Origin: Actinocrinis sp046724665
GTDB lineage: Bacteria; Actinomycetota; Actinomycetes; Streptomycetales; Catenulisporaceae
Direction of reading: 5' to 3'
Assembly: GCA_046724665.1 (NCBI GenBank)
Contig: JBKOWZ010000040.1
Coordinates: 1-9,452 of the forward strand
DNA length: 9,452 bases
A program made the position numbers and the translations under genes. The notes beneath the pieces are model-generated. The model was not told the DNA's origin and ran no database searches. It saw only the letters and a list, made by a program, of their open reading frames with translations. Positions 7,229-9,452 of the stretch are shown piece after piece (within the stretch, counting starts at the first letter, position 1; every line of letters starts with the position of its first letter).

Positions 7229-7662
7229 CCGACCCGATTACCAGCCGGCTGCCGATCCGACGAGCAGCCGACTACCGATCCGAGAGCCAGCCAGCCACCG
7301 ATCCGATTGCCAGCCAGCTAACGACCCGACTGCCGCCCAGCCCCGGCCCGACCCCATTACCGCTACCAGCCGACTATCGATCCGACTGCTGCCCAGCTAC
7401 TGATCCGATTGTCAGCTGGCTACCGCTCCGACTACCGCGCAGCTACTGGCCCGGTTGCCAGCTGCCTACCGCTCCGATTGCCGCCCAGCCCTGACCCGAT
7501 TACTGCTACCAGTCGTCTACCGATCCGCCTACCGTCCGGCCCCGACCCGTTTGCCGCTGCCAGTCGGCTACCGATCCGACTATCGCCCAGCAACTGATCC
7601 GATCGCCAGCTGCCTACCGCTCCGACTGCCGTCCAGCTCACGATCCGATTGCTGACGTGATG
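7229..7662. repeat. Degenerate 23-bp tandem array, about 18 units, in the gene-free gap
   Basis: The 618-bp gap 7197-7814 has no supportable gene and is mostly this array. Units are head-to-tail with a 23-bp period, for example 7252-7274, 7275-7297, 7298-7320, 7377-7399, 7400-7422, 7423-7445, 7446-7468, 7469-7491, 7571-7593, 7594-7616 and 7617-7639. The consensus begins CCGATCCGAYTGCC and ends CAGCTA. Longer 28-bp variants lie at 7349-7376, 7492-7519 and 7543-7570. From about 7349 units alternate between two types, giving 46-51-bp dimers. Variation between units is spread along the unit, so this is not a CRISPR array. It lies directly upstream of the M20 gene. The period is not a multiple of three, so it does not look like a coding repeat. 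Confidence 0.92.
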
Positions 7663-7773
7663 ACCGTCTACCGGCCAGCGATCATCCGGTTTCAAATCCG
7701 ACTGGCATATGACCTGATTATCCGATTATCACTCGAATCGCTTGTTCGGCCGTCACTCGTCTTGGTGGGTTAG
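7663..7773. other. AT-richer spacer right of the 23-bp array
   Basis: This stretch holds no gene that I can support. Decayed repeat fragments may continue to about 7705 (ATCATCCGG and AAATCCGACTGG echo the unit). A locally AT-richer patch at about 7690-7740 contains ATTATC twice, at 7717-7722 and 7725-7730. On the minus strand these read GATAAT, similar to a -10 element, and could drive transcription leftward through the array towards the M20 gene. No convincing -35 was found at 16-18 bp. Confidence 0.4.
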
Positions 7774-7806
7774 GGGAGTGCTCGTCGGACCGAGGAGACG
7801 ACTCCC
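7774..7806 (-). terminator. Hairpin downstream of the EspI-like gene
   Basis: GGGAGT at 7774-7779 pairs with ACTCCC at 7801-7806, and CGTC at 7783-7786 with GACG at 7797-7800. The result is a 10-bp stem with a three-base bulge and a ten-base loop. It starts 8 bp beyond the stop of the minus-strand ATPase gene. There is no T-run. The likely role is transcription termination, or 3'-end stabilisation, for that gene. Confidence 0.4.
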
Positions 7807-7814
7807 AGGTGGTC

Positions 7815-9452
7815 TCAGAGTGCTCGCTCGCCGAAGCCCTCCGCCACGTGCGCCGCAAGCTCCAGGTAGGCATCGGCGGTGCCGGGACGCAACTGCTCCA
7901 GGTCTATCTCCGCCCCCGTGCCCAGGTGCGGGTCGAACGGGATCGGCACGACTGCACGGCAGCGTGCGGCGAAGTGGGTGATCAGCTGGCTCAGGTCGAA
8001 TTCCTTCGCCGAGGGGCGTACACCAGAGATCACCGTTATGGCGCGGGAGACCAGGTCCTGATAGCCGTGCGCGATCAGCCAGTCGAGCGTCGTCGAGGCG
8101 GAGTTGCCGCCGTCCACACTGGCGGTGGACACGACGATCAGCTGGTCGGCCATCTGAAGGACGCCGCGCATCGCGGAGTACAGCAGGCCGGTGCCCGAGT
8201 CGGTGAGGATGATCGAGTACTGCTTTTGCAGCGCGTCGATGATCTTCCGGTAGTCCTCGTCGTTGAAGGTGGTGGACACGGCCGGGTCAACGTCGTTGGC
8301 CAGGATCTCCAGACGACTGGGGGCCTGTGAAGTGAAGCGGCGCATATCGACGTAGCTCTGGATCGAGGGCAGTGCCTGGAGCATGTCGCGGATCGTGGCA
8401 CCGGTCTCCCGGCGCACCCGGCGGCCGAGCGTCCCGGCGTCCGGGTTGGCGTCCACGGCGATGACCCGGTCGCCCCGATTCCACGCGAGCGTGGCGCCGA
8501 GTGCCGTGGTGGTCGTGGTCTTGCCGACGCCACCCTTGAGCGAGATCACCGCGATGCGATGGCAGCCGAGCAGCGGTGTACGAACCCGGTCGAGCAGGGC
8601 CATGCGATGTGCCTCGGACTTGCCCGGCGCGGGCTTGATCAACCCGCCGGACGCGGTGCGGATCGTCTTGCGCCAGCCGGTGCGTGCAACGGGCTCTGGC
8701 TTACGGACGAGGCGGTCGGAGGTAAGGTCCTGCGACGCCTGGAAGCCGAGCGGGGTCGCGTTCCCCGGTAGTGGAGCCTGCGGTTGCGCCGGATAGCCGG
8801 TCGGCCGGGCCGGGGGCTGGTAAGGCTGCTGGCCGGGCTGTTGCGGCGGTTGCCCGTGCGGCTGAGGGTGCGGTTGCTGCTGGGGAGTTTGGGGCTGCGG
8901 TGGCGGCGGCTGGTACATGCTGTACTGCGGCGGTGGCTGAAGCGACGGCTGTGAGGGCAGCGGTGTCTGTGAAGGCTGCTGCTGCGGAGACTGTTGTTGT
9001 GGAGGCTGCTGCTGTGGTGGATGTAGCTGCTGTGGTGGAGGTGGCTGCTGTTGTGAAGATTGTTCTTGCTGTGACCGAAGCTGCTGCAAAGGCGGTTGTT
9101 GTGGCGGTGCTTGTTGTGGCGGCGCCTGTGATGCCTGCGGTGTCTGTGGAGCGTTGGGTACACGCGGCATGAGTTGAGTAGGCGGTGGCGGCACGTTGAT
9201 TGGCGCGCGTGCGATTGGTGCGATCGGTGCAGGGGCGACCGGTGCGGACGTGGTTGGCGCTGGGGTGGTCGGCGTTGGCGTGGCCGGTGCGGCTTGCCAG
9301 GTGTCGGCGGCAGGCGGTGCCACGTTCCAGCTCCCGGAGCGCTCGACCGGAGCCGCAATCGCCGGTGGTGCGGGGGGATGCGGCGTCGGTGGGGGCGCTT
9401 GTGGTGGCGGGGCGTGCGGTGACGGGGGAGTCGGCAGTGCAGGGGCGTGCGG
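7815..9452 (-). CDS. EspI-like MinD/ParA-family ATPase with Pro/Gln-rich N-terminal region (5' end outside window)
   Basis: The frame is open from the stop at 7815-7817 to the right edge, so the start is not visible; 545 C-terminal residues are present. About the first 230 visible residues are Pro/Ala/Gln-rich low complexity (repeated PPQQQPP). A basic linker containing GWRKTIRTASGGLIKP leads into a SIMIBI ATPase domain of about 240 residues. This domain has the deviant Walker A KGGVGKT (8517-8537, coding KGGVGKTTTTTALGATLA), the VDANPDAGTLG motif and the Walker B-like IILTDSGTGL. It ends with VPIPFDPHLGTGAEIDLEQL. The layout and motifs closely resemble mycobacterial EspI and its actinobacterial relatives at ESX/type VII secretion loci. 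EspI is reported to modulate ESX-1 according to ATP level. Chromosome-partition ParA is less likely, given the tail and no ParB nearby. An in-frame GTG at 9323 lies inside the low-complexity part and is not a credible start. Confidence 0.88.
   Translation of the reverse strand, partial: PHAPALPTPPSPHAPPPQAPPPTPHPPAPPAIAAPVERSGSWNVAPPAADTWQAAPATPTPTTPAPTTSAPVAPAPIAPIARAPINVPPPPTQLMPRVPNAPQTPQASQAPPQQAPPQQPPLQQLRSQQEQSSQQQPPPPQQLHPPQQQPPQQQSPQQQPSQTPLPSQPSLQPPPQYSMYQPPPPQPQTPQQQPHPQPHGQPPQQPGQQPYQPPARPTGYPAQPQAPLPGNATPLGFQASQDLTSDRLVRKPEPVARTGWRKTIRTASGGLIKPAPGKSEAHRMALLDRVRTPLLGCHRIAVISLKGGVGKTTTTTALGATLAWNRGDRVIAVDANPDAGTLGRRVRRETGATIRDMLQALPSIQSYVDMRRFTSQAPSRLEILANDVDPAVSTTFNDEDYRKIIDALQKQYSIILTDSGTGLLYSAMRGVLQMADQLIVVSTASVDGGNSASTTLDWLIAHGYQDLVSRAITVISGVRPSAKEFDLSQLITHFAARCRAVVPIPFDPHLGTGAEIDLEQLRPGTADAYLELAAHVAEGFGERAL

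Noticed and set aside
5952..7403. Long + strand open frame opposite the M20 gene
   Set aside because: It is antisense to a well-supported peptidase and continues into the repeat array. High GC makes such shadow frames common, and the product has no recognisable motif.
7229..7662. CRISPR array
   Set aside because: Units are contiguous at 23 bp and differ throughout. There are no constant repeats separated by unique spacers, and no cas gene is visible.
7229..7662. Iteron-type replication origin
   Set aside because: Unit size is near that of iterons, but there is no Rep gene or DnaA-box cluster. The setting is a chromosomal housekeeping region.
7189..7695. Small proteins encoded across the 23-bp array on either strand
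   Set aside because: Open stretches on both strands give the same cyclic YRSDCRPA/DPIASQL-like peptides because a 23-bp unit rotates frames. There is no ribosome binding site, no family match, and units vary at all codon positions.
8771..9172. Ala/Val-rich + strand open frame opposite the Pro/Gln-rich tail
   Set aside because: It is the complementary reading of CCN/CAR codons in the EspI-like gene. Its low complexity is fully explained by that gene.

Overview
The window is very GC-rich chromosomal DNA with strong G/C bias at third codon positions. Protein matches point to an actinomycete: the InfB, TruB and RibF sequences look Streptomyces-like, with Catenulispora/Actinospica-type relatives also possible. 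I cannot fix the genus by reading alone. Six of the seven protein genes belong to recognisable families; the seventh is an uncharacterised membrane protein.

Left part (1-3824, + strand): the end of the translation-factor/ribosome-maturation cluster. It holds infB (3' part only), a DUF503/YlxP gene, rbfA and truB, tightly spaced apart from a 139-bp infB-ylxP gap with a long hairpin. A perfect 10-bp inverted repeat follows truB. Middle (3879-5692): a minus-strand gene for a four-helix membrane protein with Pro/Gln/Tyr-rich tails, facing truB, then ribF (+) read divergently from it. The 149-bp gap between those two carries a short perfect dyad.

Right part (5693-9452): ribF and a minus-strand M20-family metallopeptidase converge on a spacer holding a perfect 14-bp tandem repeat (6 full copies plus 9 bp) and a 9-bp inverted repeat. 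Upstream of the peptidase is a 618-bp gene-free gap filled mostly by a degenerate 23-bp tandem array of about 18 units, organised into 46-51-bp dimers. Beyond it lies the 3' part of a minus-strand gene for an EspI-like MinD/ParA ATPase with a long Pro/Gln-rich N-terminal region. It runs off the right edge.

How the genes fit together: InfB, RbfA and TruB act in translation initiation, 30S maturation and tRNA modification, and RibF makes FMN/FAD. EspI-type ATPases are known from ESX (type VII secretion) loci. From memory, the Streptomyces coelicolor ESX cluster lies just downstream of infB-rbfA-truB-ribF and before rpsO/pnp. I therefore infer that the right edge of this window enters a type VII secretion locus. 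No tRNA, rRNA, CRISPR array, transposase or phage gene was seen. The most unexplained elements are the two tandem repeat arrays flanking the M20 gene.
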